A stretch of DNA of 64,000 nt from Isoetes taiwanensis (Eukaryota > Streptophyta > Lycopodiopsida > Isoetales > Isoetaceae): NCBI GenBank assembly GCA_021234155.1, contig JAJEKV010000027.1, positions 11,980,716 through 12,044,715 of the forward strand. Reading direction: 5' to 3'. The notes under the pieces are model-generated. The model did not search any database. It had not been told where the DNA came from and worked only from the letters and a program-made list of their open reading frames with translations. Both the position numbers and the translations under genes were made by a program. Shown here piece by piece: positions 1 through 11,117 of this stretch (the stretch's first letter is position 1; every line of letters begins with the position of its first letter).

Positions 1-1149
1 CTGTGATTTAGAATCATCTGCCACTTGTAATAAACACAATAATGGTAATCATTTTGATGAAAGGTGCTTACAATGGTTTTCATGATTTATTTAGACTGGC
101 TTGTCATGATGAATTTGCTGACACTAATATTTTGTCAATCAGATTACATGTTCAATCTCAGAGCTGATATCCGAGCTGAGTTTTAGTTGTATATGGAACA
201 GTTGGTAGATCAGGACATTGTATACTCAGAGAGTCTTTGGACAGGGGTAATTAGACGCAGAACTGATGTTGACATCTTGGATATCCCAGAAAGAGAAATA
301 GACTGGGCAATGGAATTCTGTAGAGGCACTTATCTGATGACTCAACTATGGTTGGTTTCTAGAGAGAAACAACAGAAGCATGACTGATCAACAGTTCAAA
401 TTTTACAGGGAAAGCTGCTATTCTCACCGAGGAATTGCTGACGCTTATAGCTCTCTTACCTTACTGATGGCTACTACAAACTCTGATACTCTCCTTCTGG
501 AACTGAATTGGGGGTATAATTAGACCCTTATCTTACAGCCTCACTACCAAAATCTTTTCTCGTATATTGATACTATCAATTCTAGCTCTCGTATTTCTGC
601 AATTACCTCCATCTTATCTTCATCACCTACCTCCTTACATCTACATTACCTTCACTCTTCTTAATATTTGGCTCCATATTTTCTACTTTAAGTTGTCTGC
701 TATATTTTCATGTTCTTCTTTCTCAGACATCAGCAGTTTATGTTTGCAGGCTATATCATTTGGTGCTCAAGATCACCGAGGCTTCCTCGACTTATTTTCA
801 CTCCTGAAGATCATTCCCGTCTTCTACTAAGGAAAATCACATGGTTGATGCTTTACATTGCACTTCTAAGTCACACTTGGCTAGAAATTCAATGCTTCTT
901 TTTACTGCAACTGGAAATTCTCTTTGCTTCCAGTTCCTTAAGTGTACTTTCTTGCTTCATTTTGAGTCCTCTTGCAACTGCAATGACAAAATGCTCTATT
1001 GTATCTTTTTTTAATAATTAATGGAAACCCTCATTCTCTCCAAAAAAGAAAAAGAAAAAAAAGGTTCAAGATCTTGTTGAGCTAATCTGATTGCAAGAGA
1101 TCTTCATATGCTTGCCAAACTAAGTCAGATGCCTACGCCCTTGAGACTC
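1..1149. other. Unassigned sequence left of a LINE relic
   Basis: No gene can be supported here. The short open frames (for example 187-387 and 567-1021 on the plus strand) have no recognisable domain, no consistent splice sites and low-complexity hydrophobic translations. The stretch may be the continuation of the LINE relic that ends near 1150, since that element reads on the minus strand towards lower coordinates, but I could not find reverse-transcriptase motifs in it. Confidence 0.4.
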
Positions 1150-1620
1150 TAAAAACTCCGCAATAATGCCATTCCTTGTTGGACAATAGCCATGAGGATA
1201 ACCTGCACAGGATCTTGAATGGTGAGTGGAGCTTTCAAGTGCTGTTGCTGGGGGGAAGTATGGGAGAAATTTTAGAAATCACAATGTCTAATGCCTCATC
1301 CTCAAAGGAGGAAAATTTCTTTTTGAAGAAAAAACTAAAATGTGATGAAAGAAAATGCTTCAACTGCTCCGGAGAGGAGATGCCACAATCATTATCCAAC
1401 TGAAGAGAGGATAAAATATAACTCTGATGCTTTAAGCAAGCAGACTTGAAAAATGCTTTTGAACACCTATCTCCATTGATAAGCCAAAAAAGACTTGATT
1501 TCAACTTGTCTGCTCTTACCTCTGCTTCCTCAAGATCTTGAATCTGTTTCACTAGTTCTATCGCTCGTGCATGATTGACATTTTGGATCCTGAGTTGCTT
1601 CAATTTTGTTTCAGCACAAG
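1150..1620 (-). mobile_element. LINE (non-LTR retrotransposon) ORF2 fragment
   Basis: The minus frame 1603-1235 reads as the linker between the endonuclease and reverse transcriptase of plant L1-type LINEs. It contains a helical charged stretch, then FWLINGDRCSKAFFKSA, which matches the family pattern W-x-x-x-G-D-R-x-x-K-x-F-F, then a stretch resembling the segment before the reverse transcriptase. The frame is broken at both ends, so this is a dead fragment. No 3' poly(A) end or target duplication was found for it. Confidence 0.7.
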
Positions 1621-1639
1621 CTTTTCTCGTTGAATCTGT

Positions 1640-3990
1640 TCACATCCCCACTGCTTTGCAAAGGATTTCACATTAGCAAAAGCTTACACAAGCGTTCTCA
1701 AGGGGCTCGCAAAGGTGGTGTGGTTAGCCAAGCCTGCTTGCATCCCTCAAGATGACATGCTATGTAATACTTAAAGGTGAGAGGATAGATATAAAATACT
1801 TTCAACAAATCATTGTTATATGGAGTTTGTCCAATCGTAACATAACCACCATTAATCACTAGACCTATTGTGTGGATTTGAGATCCAAATATTAAGGTAG
1901 AATGATGACACTAGATATGTGGATATGACATCCAATAATGAGCTACGATATACTCATTTGGCTAACGAAAGATACGCAGCAATTGACATATCTAACGGAT
2001 GTTGGCTAATCAGACACATTGCATTTGTGGACTTACATCAAAACGATGACACACAACATAGTCATACATGTGCATCCTCGCACTAAGAATAGAAATAAAT
2101 AGAGGTCAAGTAAAGCAGCTACATTTATATCCTATTGTTGTTCAAATTAAGCTCGAACGCATAGGAAGAAGCCAGATATTAAGCTCAAACACATAGGTTG
2201 AAGTCAGATTTACGTTGAAATTGATCATATAAATTCTATTTTATGTGGATAATAAGGCAACTTCTTAATAGATATGGATGTACATTTAGTACTTAATGGG
2301 ATATTTTTATCTTGTTTTATGGGCCATGATCTGGGGAATATTCTCAAATCAAGGGCCTCTGATTTTTTGTACACGAACCCCACCCCACGAAAGTTTCAAT
2401 GGTACACTTGAAATTAACAAAAACCAGTAGTATGTCATAAAATATCTACAATCCAAAGCTTTTTGCAGCACAATTTCTTGCTAGAAGATAGCAAAAGCGG
2501 AGAAGGGAAAAATTCACACTGGCCATGGCTATGCCTTGGAATCTGCGTGGAATGGCAGGGGCTTCTACACACCAGAAGATAAAAAAAAACCAGGGCATAA
2601 GTATGCTTGGAATTAGTGCCCAGCCAGAATGCATGATTCTGCTTTAAGAGGTTGGCCGAACACCTGCAACAGAATCGACGCTGTGCAGATTTTATGGGAG
2701 CCAGGAATCCCTTAACAACGAAATTATAGGACTAGGAGGATTCGAACCTCTAGGCCAAACCGGCCTCACCAGAAGCCACTAGAAAGAATAAAACCATGCC
2801 AATCTCAAAGCTTCCATGCAGCGACATTTCGCAAAGAAGAAACTACAACTGCGGTGGGATTTGAATCCACACATCCCAAACTTCTTCCATCCTTTTGCAA
2901 CTCCGACTCTAGAATTTGAACAAAAACACAAAACACAAATGAGAGGAACGCAAGGAAAAATGCCAATGCTGTGGACCCCGGAGGCTGGAAAACCCACAGA
3001 CATCAACATCAACATCCTGCTGCAAATTTACACAACAAACCCCACGTTGCATGCTTCAATGGCTCCATGTTCTCGTGCAGATAGAGATGATGGCCGTCAG
3101 TTCTGCCACGCCATTCAATAGGAACCATCGTGTCCCTGTGCCAAAACTTTTCCACTTTTGAAAGATTATTTCCTTTCTTGAACCATTGCAAAAATAACCC
3201 TTAACCCTAGCCTCAAATAGAAATTCTGCAGCCACCCCCAACAAGCAGCACAAACCCTTCAAAAACTATGGTTATGCATACATACAATAGTACAATAGGG
3301 GAATCATATTCCCAACCACTGCAAGAATACCCTCCAGCAATACGAAATGAATTGTGCAAACTTAATAAGGCACCTTGTTATTTGCTCTAAAACAAATGGG
3401 AAGGAAAAGTAATACAAAGTTAAACACAACCAGAGTGGCAGGCTGCTCTTCTTACACTGATTTGTTTCATTCTTTCAATGTTTTGAATTTCGGTAAGAGT
3501 AATATATGCAGCTCGTCTTTTATTCTACTCCATAAGTAGTGTATAGATTTGGTGATTTGCCCTGATTAACAAGGCGATTGGGCTTATATGTATTAGGGAT
3601 GTATGGGCTCCTTGATGGGATAATGGAAGTGGAAGACGCCCTCACGGGGTGACCCTTTCACTGGAGATTGCCGAGCCAGGGATACACAAAAGCTTCTATA
3701 TCTTGCACAAGGTTTTAGGGAAGGAGTTTGGAGGCCAGACTTGTACTAAGTCTAGCAAGTTTTAGGCTTATGTGGCCCGGACAATACATCAATCCACTAT
3801 GCATTTCAGTCACAACATTTTGAGAATCAGGTTTAATTATTGGTATCTATCTTATACTTCTTTTGATCTGCAGAGGATGAAGACATTGAAATTATTCGTG
3901 TAGTAGTCCTCCTTGGAGATTGAAACATTGTACTCTGTACTTTTCATTATATAAAATACAATTTTTTTTTTTTTGGAAAAAAAGGGTTTT
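1640..3990. other. Intergenic, no gene seen; two tRNA T-arm-like motifs
   Basis: No coding region is supported. The only structured signals are two tRNA T-loop-like motifs near 2740 and 2860, listed separately. The translations at 2446-3262 are short overlapping frames on both strands with no domain. The end of the stretch is AT-rich and includes a T-run at about 3963-3974. Confidence 0.5.
2738..2869 (-). repeat. Possible tRNA-related SINE pieces (pol III B-box-like motifs)
   Basis: On the minus strand 2748-2738 reads GGTTCGAATCC, an exact match to the polymerase III B box GGTTCGANTCC. About 115 bp away, 2869-2858 reads GGATTCAAATCC, a second T-arm-like motif in the same orientation, preceded by a similar GTTTGG context. 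Neither can be folded into a full tRNA: there is no matching acceptor stem or D arm. They could be tRNA-derived SINE remnants. Confidence 0.3.
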
Positions 3991-4210
3991 AACACAACCA
4001 CAAAATAAATGTGAAAATATGCCAATTTTTGCCAAGTGTCTCCACTTTGAAACAGCTCCCGATTTCAGCCGGAACGCCTTGCTCTTGGAAAATGAAAGCG
4101 TTGGCGAAATGGGTCCGTAGTAGTATCCAAACCAACAAAAAGTTTGTCTAAAAACGCTCAATTATTTCAGCATCTTGCCTTTTTCATGCATTTCGTCTCA
4201 ATCCTTTCCG

Positions 4211-4317
4211 TTTTATAACGCAGCCATCGCCATGGATACCAAGCCAGCCCCGGGGAGCCATCTTGTGTGCCAGATCCTGCTGCATTTTTTACTCTGCTTA
4301 CCCAAAATACAGCTTCT
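4211..4317 (+). promoter_or_regulatory. 5' region of the pectin methylesterase gene with an overlapping upstream ATG
   Basis: A TATA-like string TTTTATAA lies at 4211-4218. An ATG at 4232 in strong context (GCCATCGCCATGG) opens a frame of about 53 codons that is out of frame with the esterase and ends near 4390, beyond the esterase ATG at 4318. If the transcript starts upstream of 4232, this would be an overlapping upstream ORF that lowers translation. The transcription start cannot be fixed from the sequence. Confidence 0.35.
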
Positions 4318-6315
4318 ATGGGAGATCCGGCAGTTTTCACAGTGGCCCAAGATGGCAGCGCCCAGTTTTCAACTGTTCAAGCCGCAGTAGATGCTGTCCC
4401 CATGAAAAATCAAAATCGCATTGTCATTCGTATTGCTCCTGGGATTTATAAGCAGCCTATTCATGTGCCCAAGACAAAAAACTTCATCACTTTTCATGGC
4501 ACCAGTGCTGAATCCACCATTTTAAGTTGGGGAAATTGTGCCACTACTATAAATCATCATCAGGCAAGTGGTTTTTGCACTGCGTTAAAATAATGTGTCT
4601 GGTTTTACTAATATAAGGGTATGTTGATGTTCTTTTTGCTATTCTGATGCCAGGATTCTAAGTTGATAGGCACTGGCACATTTGGTTGTGGCACTGTCAT
4701 TGTGGAAGGTGGAGATTTTATAGCTGAAGGCATCACTTTTGAAAATTCTTGTCCTCAGGTATATATGCTAGTTCTAAATGCATCTTTGACTTGGTATTAT
4801 AGTATCTTATTTTAAACTGATATGGTAAGACTGTCCGCATGGCATGGTAAAATTGTCTCCATGGCATAGCTTAACATCATGTTTTCTGTAATACTTAAAA
4901 GGGTTAGTTTCCACATGACAGTTACGCTGAAAGATAAACTTATTACGTGAAAGGTTAGCTCTTATACGACTGAAACATTGAAAGATGAACTCTTTACATC
5001 CTTTAATTCCAGATTCCACTAACTGCCAGTTAACATCAAAGGATTAGTTTCTACATGACGGTCACTAAAAAAGATAAAGCTCCTGACATCGTTCAAAGTA
5101 TATTTAAATTGTTTTCATGGCACAGTGAAAATTTCTCTTTTACCTAAAAGGGTTAGTTTCTACATGACTGTTACATTGGAAGATAACTCTTACATGGAAG
5201 GTTAGACCGTTAGTTCCTATATGACTTTTATGTTGAAAGATAAACTCCTTACGTCCTTCAATTCTAGATCCCAGTAACTGCATAACATGAAAAGCTTAGT
5301 TCCTAGATAGGCTATTACATTGAAAGATAAGCTCCTTACATCCATTGCTACGACATTCGAATAACAGTCTAGTTCTATGATTTGCCTAGTTATGTCTCAT
5401 GTTATTATTCAGACCTCTTAATTTCTACTCTTAATATGCAGGGTTCTGGACAAGCTGTGGCACTGCGTGTTACTGCGGATAAATGTGCCTTCTATGGTTG
5501 TCGCTTTTTGGGATGGCAGGTCTAATAAAGTTTTGGTCAAAGTATTAGGCTTATGGCTAAAATTGTGTTATGCTTGGAATTTGTACACAGGATACAGCTT
5601 ATCTTCATTTTGGGAGGCAGTATTTTCGGGACTGTTATTTTGAAGGCAGTGTGGACTTTATATTTGGAAATGCCACAGTACTTCTGGAGCATTGCCACAT
5701 TCATTGCAAATCAAAAGGGTTTATCACTGCTCAACAACGAAAAGAACCTTCTGAGTCTACTGGTTTTGTTTTCCTCAGGTGATCTTTCAACTAGTTTTCT
5801 TTCATCTGATCTACATGAATAATCATTAAATCAACCAGCACTTCAATATTATTGCAGATGTATAATTACTGGCAATGGTAGCAACACTCCGTATATGCAT
5901 TTAGGTCGTCCATGGGCTCCGCATGCTAGGGTACTTTTTGCTTATACATGGATGGACAGCTGCATCATGCCTGTAGGCTGGGACAACTGGAGTAATTCCG
6001 AAAATGAAAAGACAGCTTGTTTTTATGAATACAGGTACTGCTCCACATCTAAATGATTTGTTTACCATGTTTTAGAGTCTGTACCAGTTCGCAATCGATT
6101 AATGTCCTTCTACTCAAACTGGTCTCTTACGCAGATGTTCAGGTCCAGGGAGCAATTTAGGAAAACGTGTTCCTTGGGCTGGAAGATTGAATGAATCAGA
6201 GGTAGCAAAGTTCTGTTCAATTTGCTTCATTGATTCAGACCAAACTTGGCTGAGCTGTATTGGCAAAAGCCCACCTTCTGTTCCAATTCCTTTGTCAGTA
6301 TGGCGGAAGAATTGA
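4318..6315 (+). CDS. Pectin methylesterase, type without signal peptide or pro-region (PME31-like), six exons
   Basis: Pectin methylesterases remove methyl esters from homogalacturonan. Exons: 4318-4563, 4654-4758, 5442-5519, 5591-5778, 5858-6034 and 6135-6315. They join in phase to 324 codons plus stop. The family residues are present: Q121 in GSGQAVAL, Q143 and D144 in GWQDT (acid/base), D165 in VDFIFGNA (nucleophile), and R223/W225 in HLGRPW. D144 and D165 are 21 apart, as in known enzymes. There is no signal peptide and no inhibitor-like pro-domain. Length and sequence resemble Arabidopsis PME31 (317 residues), reported outside the classical secreted group, so where it acts is uncertain. 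The ATG at 4318 is the first in frame after the stop at 4216. Intron 1 uses a GC donor (CAG|GCAAGT); the others are GT-AG. No break is seen, so it is probably functional. Confidence 0.93.
4564..4653 (+). other. GC-AG intron (intron 1 of the pectin methylesterase)
   Basis: The exon end CAG at 4561-4563 is followed by GCAAGT, the preferred context of GC donors in plants. The acceptor is GATGCCAG, ending at 4653. The nearest GT, five bases further, would shift the reading frame. Joining 4563 to 4654 restores the conserved step from HHQ to the IGTGTFG segment. Confidence 0.85.
4900..5345 (+). repeat. Degenerate short-repeat array inside intron 2 of the pectin methylesterase
   Basis: A phrase of the form GTTAGTT(T/C)C-TA-ATGAC, then an AAGATAA core, then CTCCTTAC recurs at least five times, near 4903, 5040, 5150, 5208 and 5292. 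The units are diverged and unevenly spaced (roughly 60-130 bp). It explains why this intron (about 680 bp) is much longer than the gene's other introns. No coding potential. Confidence 0.65.
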
Positions 6316-7990
6316 TGGGTAAAGCTCTCAGAATTTTTATGGCAAAAACTCTGTCTTGGAAATATATGCAGTATAAGCCCAAGACTCAATATTTGGGCAC
6401 TTAATGCTCATAACTAGTTAACGTTCTATGACTCAGGGTTCTGCCTTTTGCAATTCTAAGGTAGGAGCTATGGATAACCACTCAAAGTTCTGGAATATTG
6501 CTAATCAAAGTAATCGATATGTAACAGTAGCAGTAGTATCCACTTAAATAAATGTGCGGAAATAAGAAGCCGGTCAACATTTCTGCCTACATAAACATAA
6601 GACCAACATGCAAATTATGTTGGTTCTAGAATATTTCTAATGAAGATAATTGATGTATAGGGGTATTATCCACTTATGAATACTAAAATAAATGCATGAA
6701 AATACACAAGCAAGAGTCCTTAAAGTTCATACGTACCTTTGCATCATGTCCATAACTATTTTTTTTTGTTTTAATGGCAATTAGCTTCAAACGAGAAAGG
6801 AGCTTAGATGAGATGAGCGCTTTATTTAACTACTAGATACGTGTTTAATGATGCCGAGCACAAGTTGGGATGAGTTATGGATGTTTATGAACAATAGTAG
6901 GATTTGTAGGATAGAGTGCAAGTTGATTTCATTAGTATTGATAAAACAAAAACCCTTCACAAGACCCTCTTTTGTATAATTTCAAATCAGGGGCGCCTCC
7001 ATCACTGAGAGTTGTTAGATAGGTACGTTACATTCATGAGTTGTGTCTACATTTGGTGGGTCGTAGATTAGATAATGATCCTCGTTTCTAGGGTATGCCC
7101 CATTTTATTTGTTATATATAACACCAGTGTTGAAAGTTTTTCTCTTAATACGAAAACTCCTTAATACTTTTTGAGGATTCCAAATTTATAAATTTCAGCC
7201 AAAAGTTTCATACAATTGTTATGTAGACCGGAAATATGTATACATAATTTGCACCACAATTTTTATGGTTTATTATGGATGTTATTATAATTACTAATCA
7301 ATCTTCATGAATATAAATGTATCCAAAGCGTGACAATCACCAACGAACCTACAGATGAATCCTTTATAAAAGAACGTTCTAGATCCATCTTCTAAGTTCT
7401 TCAAGCTCTAAAATAAATATTGCATGTCTTACATCGAGCTATCTTGTATCAGACTCTTTAAGTTCTTCAAGCTCTAAAGTAACATGTCTTATATTAGGTT
7501 GGTCTACTTTGGCCCAAAATAATCTCAGATCGTCAATGCCATTTGAGAACAATTGTCCTCTTAACATACTATCAGGCTGAAGCACCATTTTCTGTAGTAA
7601 GCTTAGAAAATTAATGCTAGGAGTTGCCACAAATTATGGCAATGATGCGTCCACAATAAAGAGAACCGGGTTATATATTCATTCGGAGGTTCTTAATGAT
7701 GTGCATATTTTTTTCTGTTTGCTCTTGTAGGCTTATTTCATGTCTATTATCCACTAAAACTATACAAGGATTTTCTTCTTCGCTCAATGTATTGCAAATT
7801 TTCTTCTTCACTCTTTACAACAGCCTGATAAGGTTCGGGAATGATCTTTTCGATTTTTTTTTTCTTTTATGGCAAAAAATGCCATAAAAAAGGGTTTTTT
7901 TTTTTTTTTATTTTACGTGGACCTTGGTTTCCAAGGTCCTTTGGCATGTTTATTTTTGTTTTTGATTTTTTCATCTTGTTATTGTCCAGG
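6316..7990. other. 3' flank of the pectin methylesterase and AT-rich intergenic DNA
   Basis: No gene is seen. Short frames on both strands (6114-6389, 7439-7630, 7696-8162) lack domains; the first is a shadow of the last esterase exon. A small tandem duplication lies at 7390-7495. T-runs occur near 7852-7864 and 7894-7910. Confidence 0.5.
7390..7495. repeat. Short tandem duplication
   Basis: The phrase AAGTTCTTCAAGCTCTAAA occurs near 7395 and again near 7461. Each copy is followed by a related AT-rich stretch and CATGTCTTA. The period is about 66 bp. Confidence 0.7.
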
Positions 7991-7999
7991 ATTAAAAAA

Positions 8000-8800
8000 C
8001 CCATGCCCCAAAAAACTTAACAGTAATAGGTCTGCTGATGAATTGTACATTTATACATTTGTTCCGGTCAATGTAATGATCGAGGATACAATTGAGCGCT
8101 CATATCCATTTGATGTAAGATGCCAACATGCCTACTGCAGGTGTGGTCATTATTACATGTAGTAGTTGGTTAGGTGCAATCAACCCGTCATATCGTGCCT
8201 ATATATATGAAAATGATAGGCAATGTTGAAGGGTGTGGCTTTCACCTTCAATAAGTCCCATCTGGGAACATTGGCAGCCCTAATTTTTTATTCTTCCGGG
8301 GCCCATTTGCCTATCTCAATTCTAAGGTGGTGCGCTCCTGTACAAATGGACGCAATCTCTAAACATTACTCATTGCATTGTCTATCTTCTTTTAATAGTC
8401 CTTGGCTTTGCGGTGCTGATGTCTACCATGTTGTCCGAAGGGGTGTTCGAAGTACTATCCGAGCGACAATTGGAACTTCTATCAAAATTGGAACTAGGGG
8501 ACCTATAAGATCTCCTAGTTCTTCTCTTCCTCTTCTTGTCCCCAGGTGCTCTTGGTACAATTTGTAGTTCTGGCTTGATGTTGGGTTGTTGCTCTTCATC
8601 TTGACGAGGTGGTGGCAGTGGCAGTAGGTGACCATACCTCTACTGAGGTTAACTCATCTGGTTGTGGTTCTGTCTCAAATAAGTTCCTTGGCTGCCATAG
8701 AAGTTGAGGCCTTGGTTTCCTAGAGTTCCTGAAGCTGATCTTGAATTTCTAGTTGCAAAACATTGTTATGTAAGGAAGCATATTAGGGTGTTATTGGTAA
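8000..8800 (-). mobile_element. Possible decayed retrotransposon gag region
   Basis: The minus strand from about 8700 to 8220 reads as a broken, Arg/Ser-rich low-complexity protein followed by a CTGAHHLR-like segment reminiscent of a degraded zinc knuckle. Part of 8000-8170 resembles 19,860-20,060, so this sequence is repeated in the genome. Stops interrupt every frame. The assignment to gag is an inference from composition, not from a firm motif. Confidence 0.25.
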
Positions 8801-8809
8801 GTTGATTTA

Positions 8810-9100
8810 TTTGCAATTATAGAAGAATATTGCAAACATTATAGCAATAACAACAAGCACCCTTATATCAATCGTAGTATAGATAACATATACACTCATA
8901 AGTTATCAAAAGCCTTTAAATATATTAGATTGCAATCAGAAAGAACATCGACATGAGCATTTGATCTTGAAGTATTGTTTGATGTCCTTAGTCCTGTGAC
9001 GTTTGCCGATATTCCTAATGATGTTTTAGGTTGAACCTCCTTCCAAAGCTCGATCTATTCCTTTATGCCTAGACTCGATGGATCCATTCCTTTATTCCAA
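8810..9100. other. Intergenic, nothing recognised
   Basis: AT-rich sequence without an extended frame or an obvious repeat apart from the start of the block at 9103. Confidence 0.4.
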
Positions 9101-9102
9101 AG

Positions 9103-10440
9103 CTTGTTCATTCACTCGATGAATCCATTCCTTTATGCCTATACTCCTTCAGGGCAGGGGCTGACAGCCGTAAGGCTTGTTAAAAGAACATTACCTTCTG
9201 ATTTCATATAAAACAGAGGTGGAAACCCACTCAGGGTTTTTGCTAGCTGTTGATAGTGATTCAAGACTCTCTACAATCAGCGATATTTTCCAATGCTTAT
9301 CATGTTTGTGCAACTCAGAGCAGGGGAATTTTTAGTGCCATTCCAGATAAGCAGTCACATTATTCTATTTTCTATGAGAATTAAATGCTCAAATTTCCTT
9401 TTTTTTTATACTTACAGTCTTGCCATAGTTTTTTCTTTGCATGTTTTGGAGTTTTGAGTCTGTGAGTCTGTAATTGCTTTGACATAGAAATGGGCTTGGG
9501 AGTTAGACAAAGTCTTAAAAGGCAGTATGGATTTCAATTTGGCAGAAGCGGTCGTGATCTTTACTATAATTTGTGAATAACTGAAACACATTTTAGCAGT
9601 ACCACAAATTCAGTTATTCATCACTCCGCTTCCATCTATGAATCCCTGTTTTAGAGACAACAAGACATGTTCATTATCATCATAGAGGATGCTTCTAGCC
9701 AAGGAAATAGTAGAAAGCTATAAACAAGCAAATCATAAACATGTTTCATGTTTTCCTTCTTTATGCCTTGCCTTTTTTTAAGAGGAGGTGAAATCATTTT
9801 CTATATAATTGGGTCCCAAAATGAAGTCAGCATCCTATCTAGGTTTCTCTTTTTACTTCTTCATGGCCCTTCTATGGCATGCCAACTGAATTGCTCCTCT
9901 CCCATTAGCATCTGCATCCACCAGCAGCAGCAACCAGAGGGGTTTTTGATGACTCTGATAAGTGGGTTATCCTTATGACTGTCAAAGAACAGAGCTTCAA
10001 CATACAAAAGAATGGCTTTGATTGTCATCAATTGAACCAGCTATGAACCTTCTGTTGCAATTCCTTATCTATGTCTTGTAAGTGATCTGACTGGCAAGAA
10101 TCGGGTTGTGCAAAACACAAGTATGCATGGGCAGATGATTGCAAGAAATGCTTTTTTGAAATGTTCCTCGGCAAGCCAGACTTGAAGAAATAGAAATAGT
10201 TCCCTAAAAAGCTGTATTATTCGTTGTTTTGTTGCCAGAATCAGCAAGATGCATCAGAAAACCATATCGACCTGAACGCTTCTGGCCATGAGCTTCAATC
10301 TGGTTATAAGAACTGCTATAAGAACTATCTGCTAGGTCACTAGTCTAATTATTCTTTCTGTCGAAGACTTCCATGTCTTTCGTTGTTGCTTGGTTTTGGC
10401 TGCTTCTTGCCCTATTTTTCTGGCGTTGCCCTATTTTTTA
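9103..10440 (+). repeat. Direct repeat block, copy 1 (about 1.3 kb)
   Basis: Begins with CTTGTTCATTCAC and ends near CCCTATTTTTCTGGCGTTGC. A diverged copy in the same orientation starts at 11,118. Shared landmarks include ACAGAGGTGGAAACC, CAAATTCAGTTATTCATCACT and TTGCCCTATTTTTCTGGC. The ends lack TG...CA, so these are not clear LTRs. There is no recognisable protein; similar short hydrophobic frames occur in both copies because the DNA is duplicated. Confidence 0.8.
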
Positions 10441-11117
10441 GCCTTGGTCGCATCTTGCCTTGCCGCCTTGGCCTGTTGTTTAAGTATTAGTCATCATACA
10501 ATAACAGTGAGGTATATAGAATATATTGAAATAAAAAATGAGTCTTTTACTTAATTTTAAGTATTATAATATAGTGTAGTGTTTGTTATGAGGTTTTTGG
10601 CTCGGTTATTGGCTTCTGATGAGTAAGGTTGCTTGAAGTGCTAGGTTAAGAGCACAACAGTTTGTTTCCTTCTTGACTAGAAGCCTCTCAACCGTGAACC
10701 TACACTACAAAAGACATTTACGCCTTGTTCTTTTACCACTTGTTCTTCTTTGAGTGCTATATGTTCCATGCCTAAAGAAAATTGTTTCTTTTGGATTTTA
10801 AATTTGGGATAGTGTGTGAGCGAAGTTATTTTATTTCACTCAACTCTTAGACCTTTTCCAACTTATGGTTGCTCCTACTCTTGGCCTTTCTTAACTAGAT
10901 TACATTGCTCTTTCTCTGCCTATTTTTCAGTATTCTTGTCCTTGCTATCTGTAGTAGTTCTAAAAAGGATGTTTTCCATCGTTTCATCAAATAGATGGAA
11001 AACAAAGTTCTAGAACTACGAAGGTACTTCTAGAAATGATGTTTTCAATTGCATCTCACTTATGTCTTCCTAGTGTTAGGGCCACTCTCATATCCCATCT
11101 CTTTCATTGTTCTTTGT
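10441..11117. other. Spacer between the two 1.3 kb direct repeats, with a hairpin
   Basis: No gene. It contains an imperfect inverted repeat at 10,954-11,019, described separately. The 677-bp spacer is too short for an internal retrotransposon coding region. Confidence 0.5.
10954..11019. repeat. Imperfect hairpin (66 bp)
   Basis: The arms GTAGTTCT...GTTTTCCATC and GATGGAAAAC...AGAACTAC pair, with perfect 8-bp and 10-bp stems separated by an internal bulge. The loop is about 13 bases. A diverged direct echo of the left arm follows at about 11,028-11,055. Confidence 0.6.

Noticed and set aside
710-1021. Hydrophobic 103-codon frame as a membrane protein gene
   Set aside because: T-rich DNA gives hydrophobic translations by chance; there is no ATG context, homologous motif or splice support.
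2715-2870. Possible tRNA genes
   Set aside because: Only the T-arm-like part is present. No acceptor stem, D arm or anticodon stem can be paired at either motif.
4175-4390. Alternative first exon or secreted form of the pectin methylesterase from the ATG at 4232
   Set aside because: That frame is not the enzyme frame and ends at 4390. No splice site joins it in phase to exon 2.
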